Below, piece after piece: positions 34,338 to 43,529 of a DNA stretch of 64,000 nt. This DNA comes from Brachionus manjavacas (taxonomy: Eukaryota; Rotifera; Eurotatoria; Ploima; Brachionidae). The notes under the pieces are model-generated. The model worked only from the letters and a program-made list of their open reading frames with translations, was not told the DNA's origin and searched no databases. The translations under genes were made by a program, and so were the position numbers. The stretch spans positions 682,001 through 746,000 of the forward strand of contig JAHQIY010000021.1 in NCBI GenBank assembly GCA_019054805.1, read 5' to 3'. Each line of letters starts with the position of its first letter. Within the stretch, counting starts at the first letter, position 1.

Positions 34338-35295
34338 TAATTTAAAAATCGCTTTTATGGGATCTGGCTTATTTGCTTATAATATTATTACTAAGCTAAT
34401 AAACCAAGGCGTTGCTATTAACACAATTTACACTAAACCAAACAAACCAAGCGGTAGAGGGCAAAAACTTACCGAATCTATGGTGTATAATTTAGCAGTG
34501 GCCAATAACATTAATGTGGTTACTGTACCTAATTTTAAAAATTTAGCAGATGCACAGCAGTTTATTAATTATGGTTTTGATGTTGCCTTGGTTGCTTCGT
34601 ACGGTGTGTTGTTGCCTGTTAATATGCTTAATGCACCTAAATACGGTTGCGTTAATGTGCATGGGTCGGTTTTGCCTTATTGGCGTGGGGCTTCGCCTGT
34701 ACAAACAAGCATTTTACACAACAAAGCTTGTGGCGTAACGCTAATGCAAATGGATAAAGGCCTAGATACAGGCGATATTATTGAAATTGCAGAATATAAA
34801 CTAACTAATAATAGTTACTTTACAGAAGTATTTAACGATTTATCTGTATTAGGGGCAAATATGTTATTAAATTATTTAAACAATATAGCCAACAACATAC
34901 CAATTAAAACTACCAAGCAAAACAACGCTTTAGCAACTAAATGCGGTATAATTACTAAACAACAAGGTGCGTTAAATTTTAATAATTTAGCACAACATTT
35001 ACAAAATCAGGTGCGGGCTTTTCAGGTTTTTCCTACTAGTTTTTTTACTTATAACAACGCAATTATAAAAGTTTTAAAAGCCAGCGTAGTTAACAATATT
35101 GCCAATACATCCTCTAATGCTTTGGTTAACCAACCAGTAGGTACTATTATTAATAATAGTAGTAATTTACAAATTTTGTGTGCTAATAATACTATTTTGC
35201 AAATAGATATGTTACAAAGACCATCTAAAAAACCTATGGAATACAACGTTTTTAAGCAAGGGTTTAGCTTTAATGTAGGCGATGTTGTAAATTAG
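34330..35295 (+). CDS. fmt: Methionyl-tRNA formyltransferase
   Basis: Formylates initiator Met-tRNA with 10-formyl-tetrahydrofolate. The catalytic trio is visible in NVHGSVLPYWRGASP (Asn and His) and MDKGLDTGDI (Asp), and SGLFAYN and PSGRGQ(K) are in the N-terminal domain. The C-terminal tRNA-binding domain runs from about residue 205 with QVRAFQVFPTSFF. Ends 85 bases before pstS. Confidence 0.96.
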   Translation: MINNLKIAFMGSGLFAYNIITKLINQGVAINTIYTKPNKPSGRGQKLTESMVYNLAVANNINVVTVPNFKNLADAQQFINYGFDVALVASYGVLLPVNMLNAPKYGCVNVHGSVLPYWRGASPVQTSILHNKACGVTLMQMDKGLDTGDIIEIAEYKLTNNSYFTEVFNDLSVLGANMLLNYLNNIANNIPIKTTKQNNALATKCGIITKQQGALNFNNLAQHLQNQVRAFQVFPTSFFTYNNAIIKVLKASVVNNIANTSSNALVNQPVGTIINNSSNLQILCANNTILQIDMLQRPSKKPMEYNVFKQGFSFNVGDVVN

Positions 35296-35380
35296 TAAAA
35301 AAAGTATTGCTATATATGGTTTTTATGGTAACTTGTAGGTATAAATTTAATTTTATATTTATTAACTTTAGGAGTACGGT

Positions 35381-36382
35381 ATGGCTAAATTAATTGCGTT
35401 AATAATGTTATTTACATTAAGTTTTGCGGCAGAAGGTTCTATTAGAATGGTAGGCAGTGGCAGTGTTTATCCGTTAGCATCTTTAATTGCACAGCAGTTT
35501 TCATCTAAATATAATTATGCCACACCGGTGGTAGAGGCAAACGGTACGGGCAACGGGTTTAAGTTGTTTTGTGCTCCTTTTAGTAATTCGTCTCCTTCGG
35601 TTTCTAGTGCGTCTAGGCATATTAAACAAGGCGAAATTGAATTATGCAATAACAACCAAGCAGGTGAAATTTTAGAAATTAACTTAGGCTTAGACGGCCT
35701 AACGGTTTTGTATCCTGCAGTTTTAGGCAACATTAACCTAACTAAAGCAGATTTATTTTTAGCGTTTGCTAAATATGTGCCAGATAGCAAAGGTAAATTA
35801 ATAGCAAATCCTTATAAAACTTGGCAAGATGTAAATGCAGAGTTACCAAGCGTTGCTTTAAAAATTTTAGGGCCTTCTAGTGGGTCTGGTACTAGAGATG
35901 CTTTTTTTGAAATTATAATGCATTCTGCTTGTAATGATTTGTATTCTTTAGGTACTATTAAAGATAAAAAAATAGCTAAAGACGTGGTTTGTGGATCTTT
36001 AAGATCAGACGGTGCATGGATAGACGGCGGAGAGGCTTATGCGTTGTCGGTTAAAAAAGTTATGGACTCTAAAGACACATTTGCCATAGTGGGTTATAAC
36101 TTTTATAATGCAAAAGAAAAAAAGATAAAAGCTGCTTCTATTAACGGAGTAGCTTTAAACCAAACTACTTTAGCTAACAGAACATACCCTTTATTAAGGC
36201 CATTTTATATGTATTTTAAATTAAGCGATGTTGCATATGTAGTAGGCTTAAAAGAGTTAATTAAAGAAGCTACAAGCTTTGAAGCCATAGGCCCTAAAGG
36301 CTACTTAAAAGCAAGCGGTTTAATTCCTTTATCTAATGCAGATATTAAAGCACAACAAGATAAAGTAAACACTAAGTTATAA
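35381..36382 (+). CDS. pstS: Phosphate ABC transporter substrate-binding protein
   Basis: Periplasmic phosphate-binding protein. A short signal peptide (LIALIMLFTLSFAAEG) is cut near residue 18. Phosphate contacts are seen in VGSGSVYPLA, SSASRHIKQGE and GPSSGSGTRDAF. 333 residues, of the longer alphaproteobacterial type. A GGAG ribosome site precedes the ATG. First gene of pstSC-(small ORF)-pstAB-phoU. No Pho-box-like repeat is evident in the 85-base upstream gap. Confidence 0.95.
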   Translation: MAKLIALIMLFTLSFAAEGSIRMVGSGSVYPLASLIAQQFSSKYNYATPVVEANGTGNGFKLFCAPFSNSSPSVSSASRHIKQGEIELCNNNQAGEILEINLGLDGLTVLYPAVLGNINLTKADLFLAFAKYVPDSKGKLIANPYKTWQDVNAELPSVALKILGPSSGSGTRDAFFEIIMHSACNDLYSLGTIKDKKIAKDVVCGSLRSDGAWIDGGEAYALSVKKVMDSKDTFAIVGYNFYNAKEKKIKAASINGVALNQTTLANRTYPLLRPFYMYFKLSDVAYVVGLKELIKEATSFEAIGPKGYLKASGLIPLSNADIKAQQDKVNTKL

Positions 36383-36410
36383 AATTAATTTTATAAGGAT
36401 AGTTTAATTA

Positions 36411-37793
36411 ATGTTTATAATAATAACTATATTTTTAATAGCTATTTACTATGGTTATAGGTTATCTAACAAAAAATTTACCAGTTTGTTAGTTAGCAAC
36501 AATGGTAACAATGTTGCTAACTATGGTAAAGCTAAGTATTTTTCTATTTACTTGGTTATTGCTTTGCTGGTTAGTTTTGTAATTGTTTTTATAACTTACA
36601 AATTTTTACTTAGTTATTATTTACAACAATATGTGTTAACTGCTAATAACGTTCATCCTAGGGCGTTATTGCTACTTAAACAACAAGCCAAGCAATTAGC
36701 AGAAACCACAGGTTTTTTTGGTAGTTACACCATTAACTTTAATACTTTATTGCCTAGTAACGTTTTAATTAAAGTTGCAAAACTATATAATTTTACTTTG
36801 CTTGTAAGCTATGCACTATTTACAGTATTTTTAACTATTGTAGTAGGTGTGGTTTATGCATATTTAATAAAAAAAGCTAATATTAATATTAATTATGTTA
36901 ATAAAGTAGAAAGCATAACTAAAAAAGTTTTATTTGCTTTAACTAGCATAGCTGTTGTTACTACGGTGGCTATTGTAATTTCGTTATTATTAGAAACTTT
37001 AGATTTTTTTAAGTATGTTCCGGTTAGCAAATTTTTATTTGGCACAGTGTGGGATCCTTCGCAAGCAGATATAGATGCTACTAATAATTTTGGGGTTGTT
37101 CCACTAATAACCGGAACCCTACTAATAGCAGTTATAGCCACTGTTTTTGCAACAGTTATTGGCGTAATGGGCGCAATTTATATGGCAGAATATATGCCTA
37201 AAAGTGCACGTAAGTTTGTAAAACCTGCTTTAGAAATTTTAGCTGGTATTCCTAGTATTGTGTATGGCTTTTTTGCTGCAGTGTATTTTGCCCCCGTTAT
37301 AGTTGGGTTTTTAAAATATTTTGGCGTGCAAGCCAGTTACGAAAACGCCCTAAACGCTGGTATTATAATTGGCGTTATGATTATTCCGTTTATTTCTTCT
37401 ATTAGCGATGATGCCTTGCGTTCTGTACCTAAACCTATTAAAGAAGGTGCTTTGGCTATGGGGTCTTTAAAGCACGAAATGATACTAAAAGTTTGCTTGC
37501 CTGCATCGTTATCTGGTATTTTAGGTGGGGTAATTTTAGCTTTTTCTAGAGCAATAGGCGAAACCATGGTAGTGGTTATGGCGGCTTCGTTATCGGCCAA
37601 TTTAACCTTTAACCCCACACAACCAGTTACCACAATTACTACACAAATTGCTATGCTATTGCAAGGCGACCAAGAATTTAACAGCCCCAAAACGCTTTCT
37701 ACCTTTGCTTTAGGGTTAGTATTGCTACTATTAACGTTAGTTTTAAATGTTATTATATTTAAAATTACTAAAAAGTATAAAAATAAATATTAA
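36411..37793 (+). CDS. pstC: Phosphate ABC transporter permease PstC
   Basis: 460 residues. A long N-terminal part with three or four membrane helices (to about residue 195) precedes the BPD permease domain (about 235-450). The coupling helix motif is ALAMGSLKHEMILKVCLPAS, and GIPSIVYGFFA and SRAIGETMVV are typical for Pst permeases. Works with PstA to form the channel. It ends KKYKNKY, like the small protein that follows. Confidence 0.95.
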   Translation: MFIIITIFLIAIYYGYRLSNKKFTSLLVSNNGNNVANYGKAKYFSIYLVIALLVSFVIVFITYKFLLSYYLQQYVLTANNVHPRALLLLKQQAKQLAETTGFFGSYTINFNTLLPSNVLIKVAKLYNFTLLVSYALFTVFLTIVVGVVYAYLIKKANININYVNKVESITKKVLFALTSIAVVTTVAIVISLLLETLDFFKYVPVSKFLFGTVWDPSQADIDATNNFGVVPLITGTLLIAVIATVFATVIGVMGAIYMAEYMPKSARKFVKPALEILAGIPSIVYGFFAAVYFAPVIVGFLKYFGVQASYENALNAGIIIGVMIIPFISSISDDALRSVPKPIKEGALAMGSLKHEMILKVCLPASLSGILGGVILAFSRAIGETMVVVMAASLSANLTFNPTQPVTTITTQIAMLLQGDQEFNSPKTLSTFALGLVLLLLTLVLNVIIFKITKKYKNKY

Positions 37794-37811
37794 ATAAAGG
37801 GTATAGCTTAT

Positions 37812-38024
37812 ATGTTTAACTTAAATTCTTATAATAGCAACAATGGTAATAAATTTAAACAGTTATTGTTTAGTATTATTGCCATAATAGCCATTGTATG
37901 TATAACCATTGTAGCTTTTTTTGTGGTTTCTACTGTGGTTGTAGGTATAATTTTTGTAGTTATAGCTTTAATTTTAATAGCTGTAGTGGCCGCAATTATA
38001 CGTGCCTATAAAAATAAATATTAA
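37812..38024 (+). CDS. Small membrane protein inserted in the pst operon
   Basis: 70 residues: a polar Asn/Ser start (NLNSYNSNNGNKFKQ), then two nearly continuous hydrophobic helices (about 18-40 and 43-63) and a basic end RAYKNKY. It lies 18 bases after pstC and 22 before pstA, on the same strand, so it is co-transcribed. The C-terminus repeats that of PstC (YKNKY). I recognise no family. It could be an accessory subunit of the transporter or a degraded duplicate of a permease end. Confidence 0.6.
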   Translation: MFNLNSYNSNNGNKFKQLLFSIIAIIAIVCITIVAFFVVSTVVVGIIFVVIALILIAVVAAIIRAYKNKY

Positions 38025-38046
38025 ATTTAATACTAAAGAGCCCCGC

Positions 38047-39270
38047 ATGAGCCTAATAGAAAAAAACAAAAAACCCGCCACTAGCAGACGCATTAAAGAA
38101 GTAATTTTTAAAGCCGTTACATTTTTAAGCTTATTGTTTGCTGTCAGTATGGTTTTTGTGTTAATTTTTTCGGTAGCTATTAAAGGCTATACTGCTTTTT
38201 TTACCAACTATGTAGTAATAAATGTTAACCCTAGCGTAGTAGCACAAGATACCAAGCAAAATATTAAACAACAAATTATAAACAATGTGTTGGCTAATAA
38301 TGCTAATGCAGATATTACTTATCTGCAAAATATAGATATTGCACAGGTTATTAGTAATACCGAGTTTAATGATTTTGCTAGCAACCTTAGTAATATGCAA
38401 CAACCCAGCCAATACAAGCTTTTATTGGTTTCTAACTTAGATATGTATTTAAAAAATTATGTAAATAAAAATATTATAAACCAAAACGCATTGCAGGTTA
38501 TTAATTTGCTACAAAGTAATAATTTATTACAGTATAAACTTAACACACACTTTTTTAGCAATTCGGATTCTAGATACGCCGAAAGTGCTGGTATAAAAGG
38601 GGCTTTAGTAGGTACTGGTTATGTGGTATTGCTTACAATGTTGTTTGCTATTATAATTAGTATATGTGCTGCTATATACCTAGAAGAATTTGCCAATAAA
38701 AATAGTAGGTTAATAGGCTTTATAGATATTAATATTAATAACTTAGCGGCGGTGCCTTCTATTATATTTGGTTTGCTGGGGTTAGTAATATTTGAAAACT
38801 TTTTTGGTGTACCACGTGGAACCCCTTTGTTGGCTTCGTTAATTTTAACTTTAATGGTGTTGCCTACTATAATTATAACCACTAAAATTGCATTATCTGC
38901 AGTGCCTAAAATTATTAAAGAGGCTTCTTATGGTTTAGGGGCTTCTAAATTGCAAGTATTGTTGGGGCATTCTATACCTATGTCGTTGCCGGGTATAATA
39001 ACTGGGGTTATTATTAGTGTTTCTAGAGTAATAGGCGAAACCGCACCGTTGTTAATGATTGGAATGATGTCTTTTACTAATAATCCACCGGCAAGCATTT
39101 TAGATAACGCAGTAGTTATGCCTATACAAATACTGCTTTGGTTTAATAACCCAGAAGCTGGCTACGCCGAAAAAGCATCTGGCGCTATTTTAGTATTGTT
39201 ATTAATAATATTTGTAATAAATTTGTTAAGCTCTTTATTACGTAGCAAGTTTGAAAAAAAATACAAGTAA
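38047..39270 (+). CDS. pstA: Phosphate ABC transporter permease PstA
   Basis: About 407 residues from the internal ATG; an earlier in-frame start would overlap the preceding small gene. One N-terminal helix, a periplasmic insert of about 150 residues (Asn/Gln-rich), then the permease domain with [15 protein letters not shown], the coupling segment [19 protein letters not shown] and [12 protein letters not shown]. The large insert is typical for alphaproteobacterial PstA. Its stop is 11 bases before the pstB start. Confidence 0.93.
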   Translation: MSLIEKNKKPATSRRIKEVIFKAVTFLSLLFAVSMVFVLIFSVAIKGYTAFFTNYVVINVNPSVVAQDTKQNIKQQIINNVLANNANADITYLQNIDIAQVISNTEFNDFASNLSNMQQPSQYKLLLVSNLDMYLKNYVNKNIINQNALQVINLLQSNNLLQYKLNTHFFSNSDSRYAESAGIKGALVGTGYVVLLTMLFAIIISICAAIYLEEFANKNSRLIGFIDININNLAAVPSIIFGLLGLVIFENFFGVPRGTPLLASLILTLMVLPTIIITTKIALSAVPKIIKEASYGLGASKLQVLLGHSIPMSLPGIITGVIISVSRVIGETAPLLMIGMMSFTNNPPASILDNAVVMPIQILLWFNNPEAGYAEKASGAILVLLLIIFVINLLSSLLRSKFEKKYK

Positions 39271-39280
39271 GGACAAACCA

Positions 39281-40039
39281 ATGAAAGAAAAAATTACAGT
39301 TAAAGATTTATCGTTATACTATGGCAATAAATTAGCATTACAAAATATTAATTTAGGTTTTTTAGAAAAAACCGTTACCGCATTAATAGGGCCTTCTGGC
39401 AGTGGCAAATCTACGTTTTTAAAGTGCTTAAACCGTATGAACGACCTTGTGGATACCTGTAGTATTAAAGGTTCTATAGCGTTAAATAATCAAGAAATAA
39501 ACGATAAAAATCTAGACGTTGTAAGTTTACGTATGAAAGTAGGTATGGTTTTTCAAAAACCTAATCCTTTTCCTAAAAGTATTTTTGAAAACGTGGCGTA
39601 TGGGCTTAGGTTGCACGGTTTATATACATCTAAAAAACAGTTAGCAGAAATTGTTAAAAGCTCGTTACAGCGAGTTGGTTTGCTAGATGAAATTAAAGAT
39701 AGATTGCACGATAGCGCTATGGCGTTATCTGGCGGGCAACAACAACGTTTATGCATTGCCCGTACCATTGCTATAGAACCTGAAGTTATTTTAATGGACG
39801 AGCCTTGCTCTGCCTTAGACCCCATAGCCACAGCTAAAATAGAAAGCCTAATTGAAGAATTAAGTTCTAAATATACTATAATTATAGTTACGCATTCTAT
39901 GCAACAAGCGGCTAGAGTATCTGATTACACCGCATTTTTTAATATGGGTAAATTAATAGAATATTCTACCACTAAAGAAATTTTTACAAAACCTAAAGAA
40001 CAACAAACCGAAGATTATATTTCGGGCAAAATAGGATAA
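39281..40039 (+). CDS. pstB: Phosphate ABC transporter ATPase PstB
   Basis: Powers phosphate import. Walker [10 protein letters not shown], the Pst-specific [12 protein letters not shown]-loop [12 protein letters not shown], signature [13 protein letters not shown] and Walker [13 protein letters not shown] are all intact. I start at the ATG eight bases after AAGGA (252 residues); an upstream in-frame codon would lie inside pstA. Confidence 0.96.
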   Translation: MKEKITVKDLSLYYGNKLALQNINLGFLEKTVTALIGPSGSGKSTFLKCLNRMNDLVDTCSIKGSIALNNQEINDKNLDVVSLRMKVGMVFQKPNPFPKSIFENVAYGLRLHGLYTSKKQLAEIVKSSLQRVGLLDEIKDRLHDSAMALSGGQQQRLCIARTIAIEPEVILMDEPCSALDPIATAKIESLIEELSSKYTIIIVTHSMQQAARVSDYTAFFNMGKLIEYSTTKEIFTKPKEQQTEDYISGKIG

Positions 40040-40048
40040 TTAAACACC

Positions 40049-40702
40049 ATGCAAGAGCATATTGTAAAGTCTTACGATGATGAGCTAAATAGATTAAAAC
40101 GCTATTTATTAGAAATGATAGAAGCCACAAAAGTGCAAATAAACAAAACTAAAGAGATGTTTTTTGCAGAAAATTTTACTAACTGGGAAGAAATTACCAA
40201 GGGCGATTCGGCTATAGATTTATTAGATAAAAAAATTGTTGATTTATCTTTAGAAATTTTTAGCACCAGAAACCCAGTAGCGTACGATTTACGCTTTGTT
40301 TTTTCTAGTAGCCATATTTCTAGAAATTTAGAACGTATAGGCGACAATATAGGTAAAGTTTGTTTTTATGCTAAAGATATTCAGAATACGCATTTAGATA
40401 TTAACATGAAAATAATGCAAATAATGATGATTTTGCTAGATATGCAAGCAATTTTAAAAGATTCTTTAACTAGCGGTAACCTAAAAAATTTACAGCAAGT
40501 GGTAGACTTAGACTTACAAGTAGACAATATATTTTATAATATAGCCAAGTTAACCTTAACCGAAATGTCTAAACCGGTTACAGATATTGTTAATTTAAAT
40601 TCGTATTCTTTAGTTGCAAGATCATTAGAGCGTGCTGGCGACCACTTTGTTAATATTGTTAAATACATAGAGTTTATGGAAAGTGGCGAGCTTAAGCACT
40701 AA
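40049..40702 (+). CDS. phoU: Phosphate transport regulator PhoU
   Basis: 217 residues, two three-helix bundles with the metal-binding repeats EISTRNPVAYDLR-like (residues about 70-83) and SLERAGDHFVNI (about 196-207). PhoU restrains phosphate uptake and usually signals through PhoR. No phoR or phoB is in this window. Ends the pst operon, followed by a strong bidirectional terminator. Confidence 0.93.
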   Translation: MQEHIVKSYDDELNRLKRYLLEMIEATKVQINKTKEMFFAENFTNWEEITKGDSAIDLLDKKIVDLSLEIFSTRNPVAYDLRFVFSSSHISRNLERIGDNIGKVCFYAKDIQNTHLDINMKIMQIMMILLDMQAILKDSLTSGNLKNLQQVVDLDLQVDNIFYNIAKLTLTEMSKPVTDIVNLNSYSLVARSLERAGDHFVNIVKYIEFMESGELKH

Positions 40703-40740
40703 GCAATTGCTAGCTAATAGCTAAAATTATTTATTGCAAT

Positions 40741-40772
40741 AAAAAAACACTAATTAAATTAGTGTTTTTTTT
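40741..40772. terminator. Bidirectional intrinsic terminator
   Basis: AACACTAATT pairs with AATTAGTGTT around a two-base loop, flanked by seven A on the left and eight T on the right. It can therefore stop both the plus-strand pst-phoU transcript and the minus-strand beta-barrel gene transcript that ends just to its right. This is the clearest terminator in the window. Confidence 0.9.
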
Positions 40773-40796
40773 ATTTGTTAATAAAAATAAAGCGTT

Positions 40797-41645
40797 TTAT
40801 AACATTATTTTAATGCCTAATAGTACAGAATAGTTTTTAAACATAACTTCTTTAGGCTCACCCACAGTGTATTTGTATGCTTCAGACAATTCTGCGTTTG
40901 TAGGTTTGTGCATATCGTTTTTAGGGTATACTTTAACTGTGTCGCCAAATTGTGCTCTGTACTCTATGTTTAAAGCCACTGGTAGTACGGTTAGTTCGTA
41001 AACTATACCACCAAAAAATTGGTTAAAGTTTATATTAACTTTTTTAGAACACTCGTTAATATCGCTAGAAGAATCTAAGCAGTATTTTTCACCAAAGCCA
41101 CTGCCGTTTTCGGTTTCGTCTAGCCTAGTATCTACATAAAACATTTCTAATTCGCCTTTACCTCTACCTGCACCAATGTATGGATACAATTTTCTAGATG
41201 GATAACGAATGTCTGCTATAACATTTACAGCCAATGCATTGCTTAGTTTTTCATCTCCGTAAGAAGATTTATCTAAAGGTTTATAATTAGTGGTTACCCC
41301 GCCACCGCCTACTAAATCACTTTTTAGCACAGGGTATTGTTGGTAAATGTTAGAGTATTCTACTTCAAATCTAACTACGCCTAATAACCTTACCCCTAAC
41401 GATGCATTAAACCTTCCGCCTTGTAAAAATCTGGTAGGTAAGTAAAAACTGCTATAGCCAAACTCGGTTTTAGTAACACCAAAGGTTCCGCTAACTGCAT
41501 TACCAACCTGTGCTCCTACATACACATTACCAAAGCCAAAGTCTCTTTTTAAGTCTTTTTTTTCTGGGTATAACGCATAAGATTTTTGAGTTATAAAAAA
41601 TATTATTATTGCAAACTTTAAAATATATAGTAATTTTTTTAACAT
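40797..41645 (-). CDS. Outer-membrane beta-barrel protein 1
   Basis: 282 residues: a signal peptide (LLYILKFAIIIFFITQKSYA, cut near residue 25), then alternating amphipathic strands (NVYVGAQVG, FNASLGVRLLGVVRFEVEYS, ALAVNVIADIRY, LYPYIGAGRG) and a last strand YSVLLGIKIML. This is the pattern of an 8- to 10-strand barrel like the small surface antigens of Rickettsiales. No enzyme motif is seen. The loops are charged and contain a Cys pair (near residues 189 and 199). First of three adjacent barrels on the same strand. Confidence 0.7.
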   Translation of the reverse strand: MLKKLLYILKFAIIIFFITQKSYALYPEKKDLKRDFGFGNVYVGAQVGNAVSGTFGVTKTEFGYSSFYLPTRFLQGGRFNASLGVRLLGVVRFEVEYSNIYQQYPVLKSDLVGGGGVTTNYKPLDKSSYGDEKLSNALAVNVIADIRYPSRKLYPYIGAGRGKGELEMFYVDTRLDETENGSGFGEKYCLDSSSDINECSKKVNINFNQFFGGIVYELTVLPVALNIEYRAQFGDTVKVYPKNDMHKPTNAELSEAYKYTVGEPKEVMFKNYSVLLGIKIML

Positions 41646-41680
41646 TTTAGTCTTTGTCTTTTTGTTAATTAATTAAATTT

Positions 41681-42352
41681 TTATAAAATAAAATACTTTA
41701 TACCAAACACAATGTTATGATTTAAAGCACCATATTTAACAGTACTTGGTATAGCCACTTGGTTGTTAGCTGGTATGTTTACTTTTACGTTAAACTTACT
41801 TAGTAACAGTTTATATTCTGCAAATACACCAAAGCCTAAAAATGGTATTTTTGCTGTGGCACCTGCATGTACCGAAACCGCATTGTTGGTAGCACTTTTG
41901 TTGTAGCTAACCAGTTTTACAAGGTTTTCGTCTATTCCTGATAATCCGTTGTTTAGCTTTATTGTACCTGTGTGGTAGCCAACACCAATATATGGATTTA
42001 CAAAAGGAATAATTTTTAAATCTGTAAATAAAGTAGCTCCGTATTGGGTAATGCCAAAATTAGAGTTATTAAAATTATTAAAATATTGAGCTTCTATTCT
42101 AAACATATTTAATACAGGCACGTTAAGTGGTGTAATACCAATTGCTGCATTTAAAGCCATGCTAGATTTTGCAGGAGATTTAGTTGAATTAGTAACATCG
42201 GTTATAGTGTAAGTATTTACAGAACTATTAGATAAACCTGCCGAAACATAAACACTAGGCACAAAAGGTATAGCTAGTGCTGTTTTACTTGCTAATAATA
42301 TAAATAAAGAACTTAGCAATAATGTTTTTTTAATGTTTTTACTTATTTGCAT
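41681..42352 (-). CDS. Outer-membrane beta-barrel protein 2
   Basis: 223 residues with a signal peptide (LLLSSLFILLASKTALA, cut near residue 27) and barrel-like strands: SVYVSAGLSN, FRIEAQYFNNF, PYIGVGYHTG, GFGVFAEYKLLL, ending HNIVFGIKYFIL with a terminal aromatic/hydrophobic pattern used for BAM assembly. The layout parallels its neighbours, but clear identity between them is confined to strand patterns. Function unknown, probably a small surface barrel. Confidence 0.7.
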   Translation of the reverse strand: MQISKNIKKTLLLSSLFILLASKTALAIPFVPSVYVSAGLSNSSVNTYTITDVTNSTKSPAKSSMALNAAIGITPLNVPVLNMFRIEAQYFNNFNNSNFGITQYGATLFTDLKIIPFVNPYIGVGYHTGTIKLNNGLSGIDENLVKLVSYNKSATNNAVSVHAGATAKIPFLGFGVFAEYKLLLSKFNVKVNIPANNQVAIPSTVKYGALNHNIVFGIKYFIL

Positions 42353-42357
42353 GCTTA

Positions 42358-42918
42358 TTATTCTCCTAAGTCTATGTTAAAGTATCTACTACCTTTATTT
42401 AAGCTAAATTTTATAGGTATATGTACGCTAGCACCTACCGAGTATAAACTAGTGTAAGCACTGTACTCTATGTGTACTTTTAGTATGTTTATTAAAGATG
42501 CAGATAAGCCTAATATTACATCGTAACCATCTAAGTAATAGTTTTTACGCTTAATTACAACGTATTTATTTGTGTCTCTAACTAACGAAAAACCAACATA
42601 AGGCGCAATAAAGCCACGGTGGTTAAACGCCAAGCTTGCAGTGGCACGTTCGCCTTCAAAATACTTGCCGTAATCAAACTTAAAGCCGTAAAAACTTTCT
42701 ACCCCCCCAATAGTAAAGCCAAAGGCGTTGTATTTTGGTTTAGTTTTTGCTAGTTTATCGTAGTTTGGGTCCTCGCCTTTATTGGCGTATTCTCTATCTT
42801 GTTGGTTGTATTTACCAAATATACTAAAAGCAACGCCTCCGCTATATGCAAATATGTTGCTAAAAAGCCCATAAATGATAAATATTAATATTATACTTAA
42901 ATGTTTATATGTTTTCAT
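42358..42918 (-). CDS. Outer-membrane beta-barrel protein 3
   Basis: 186 residues, signal peptide near the start (LSIILIFIIYGLFSNIFA, cut near residue 25), then short amphipathic strands (GVAFSIFGKYNQ, FKFDYGKYF, PYVGFSLVRD, VHIEYSAY) ending FNIDLGE. It is shorter than the two downstream barrels and its last strand lacks the usual terminal aromatic residue. Five bases separate it from barrel 2, so the set is an operon read ppa-side to phoU-side. Confidence 0.62.
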   Translation of the reverse strand: MKTYKHLSIILIFIIYGLFSNIFAYSGGVAFSIFGKYNQQDREYANKGEDPNYDKLAKTKPKYNAFGFTIGGVESFYGFKFDYGKYFEGERATASLAFNHRGFIAPYVGFSLVRDTNKYVVIKRKNYYLDGYDVILGLSASLINILKVHIEYSAYTSLYSVGASVHIPIKFSLNKGSRYFNIDLGE

Positions 42919-42947
42919 TTATAACAAAAAGCCTAAATTAGTTGTTT

Positions 42948-43472
42948 TTATTTTGCATTTTCTATTGATTCTACTATCAATCTTTCTGCTTCTTCTATAC
43001 CAAACATGCCTTCTACTTTTACCCATTTATCTTTTTCTAGGTCTTTGTAGTGTTCAAAAAAATGAATTATTTGATCTATTAAAATGCTTGGTAAATCTTT
43101 ATATGTAGCCACATTGCTGTATAACGGAGTAACTTTATTTACAGGAACGCACAATATTTTTTCGTCACTACCTTTTTCATCGGTCATTTTTATAACGCCA
43201 ATTGGTCGGCATTTTATAACGCTACAAGGTAAAACCGGAAAATTAGCTACTAGTAAAACGTCTAGTGGGTCGCCATCGCCACCTAATGTATTAGGTATAA
43301 AGCCGTAGTGTGCTGGGTAAAACATAGATGTACCAACTACTCTGTCTAAAATTAAAGCCCCCGATTCTTTGTCTACTTCGTATTTAACGGGTATTTGATT
43401 TGCAGTAATTTCAATAACTACGTTAAATTCTTTAGGTGCTTTGCTACCTATTTCTATTTTGTTTGTATCCAT
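42948..43472 (-). CDS. ppa: Inorganic pyrophosphatase
   Basis: Family I soluble pyrophosphatase that pulls biosynthetic reactions forward. Catalytic and metal residues are seen in KYEVDKESG, YPAHYGFIPNT and GDGDPLDVLLV (the DxDPxD-type site), with the later KDLEKDKW segment. 174 residues is standard. It sits between barrel genes on the same strand, with 29 bases to the next. Confidence 0.97.
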   Translation of the reverse strand: MDTNKIEIGSKAPKEFNVVIEITANQIPVKYEVDKESGALILDRVVGTSMFYPAHYGFIPNTLGGDGDPLDVLLVANFPVLPCSVIKCRPIGVIKMTDEKGSDEKILCVPVNKVTPLYSNVATYKDLPSILIDQIIHFFEHYKDLEKDKWVKVEGMFGIEEAERLIVESIENAK

Positions 43473-43529
43473 AATAACCTTATAAATTAATGTATTTTTA
43501 CATTATTAGCTACATTTAATATAAATATA

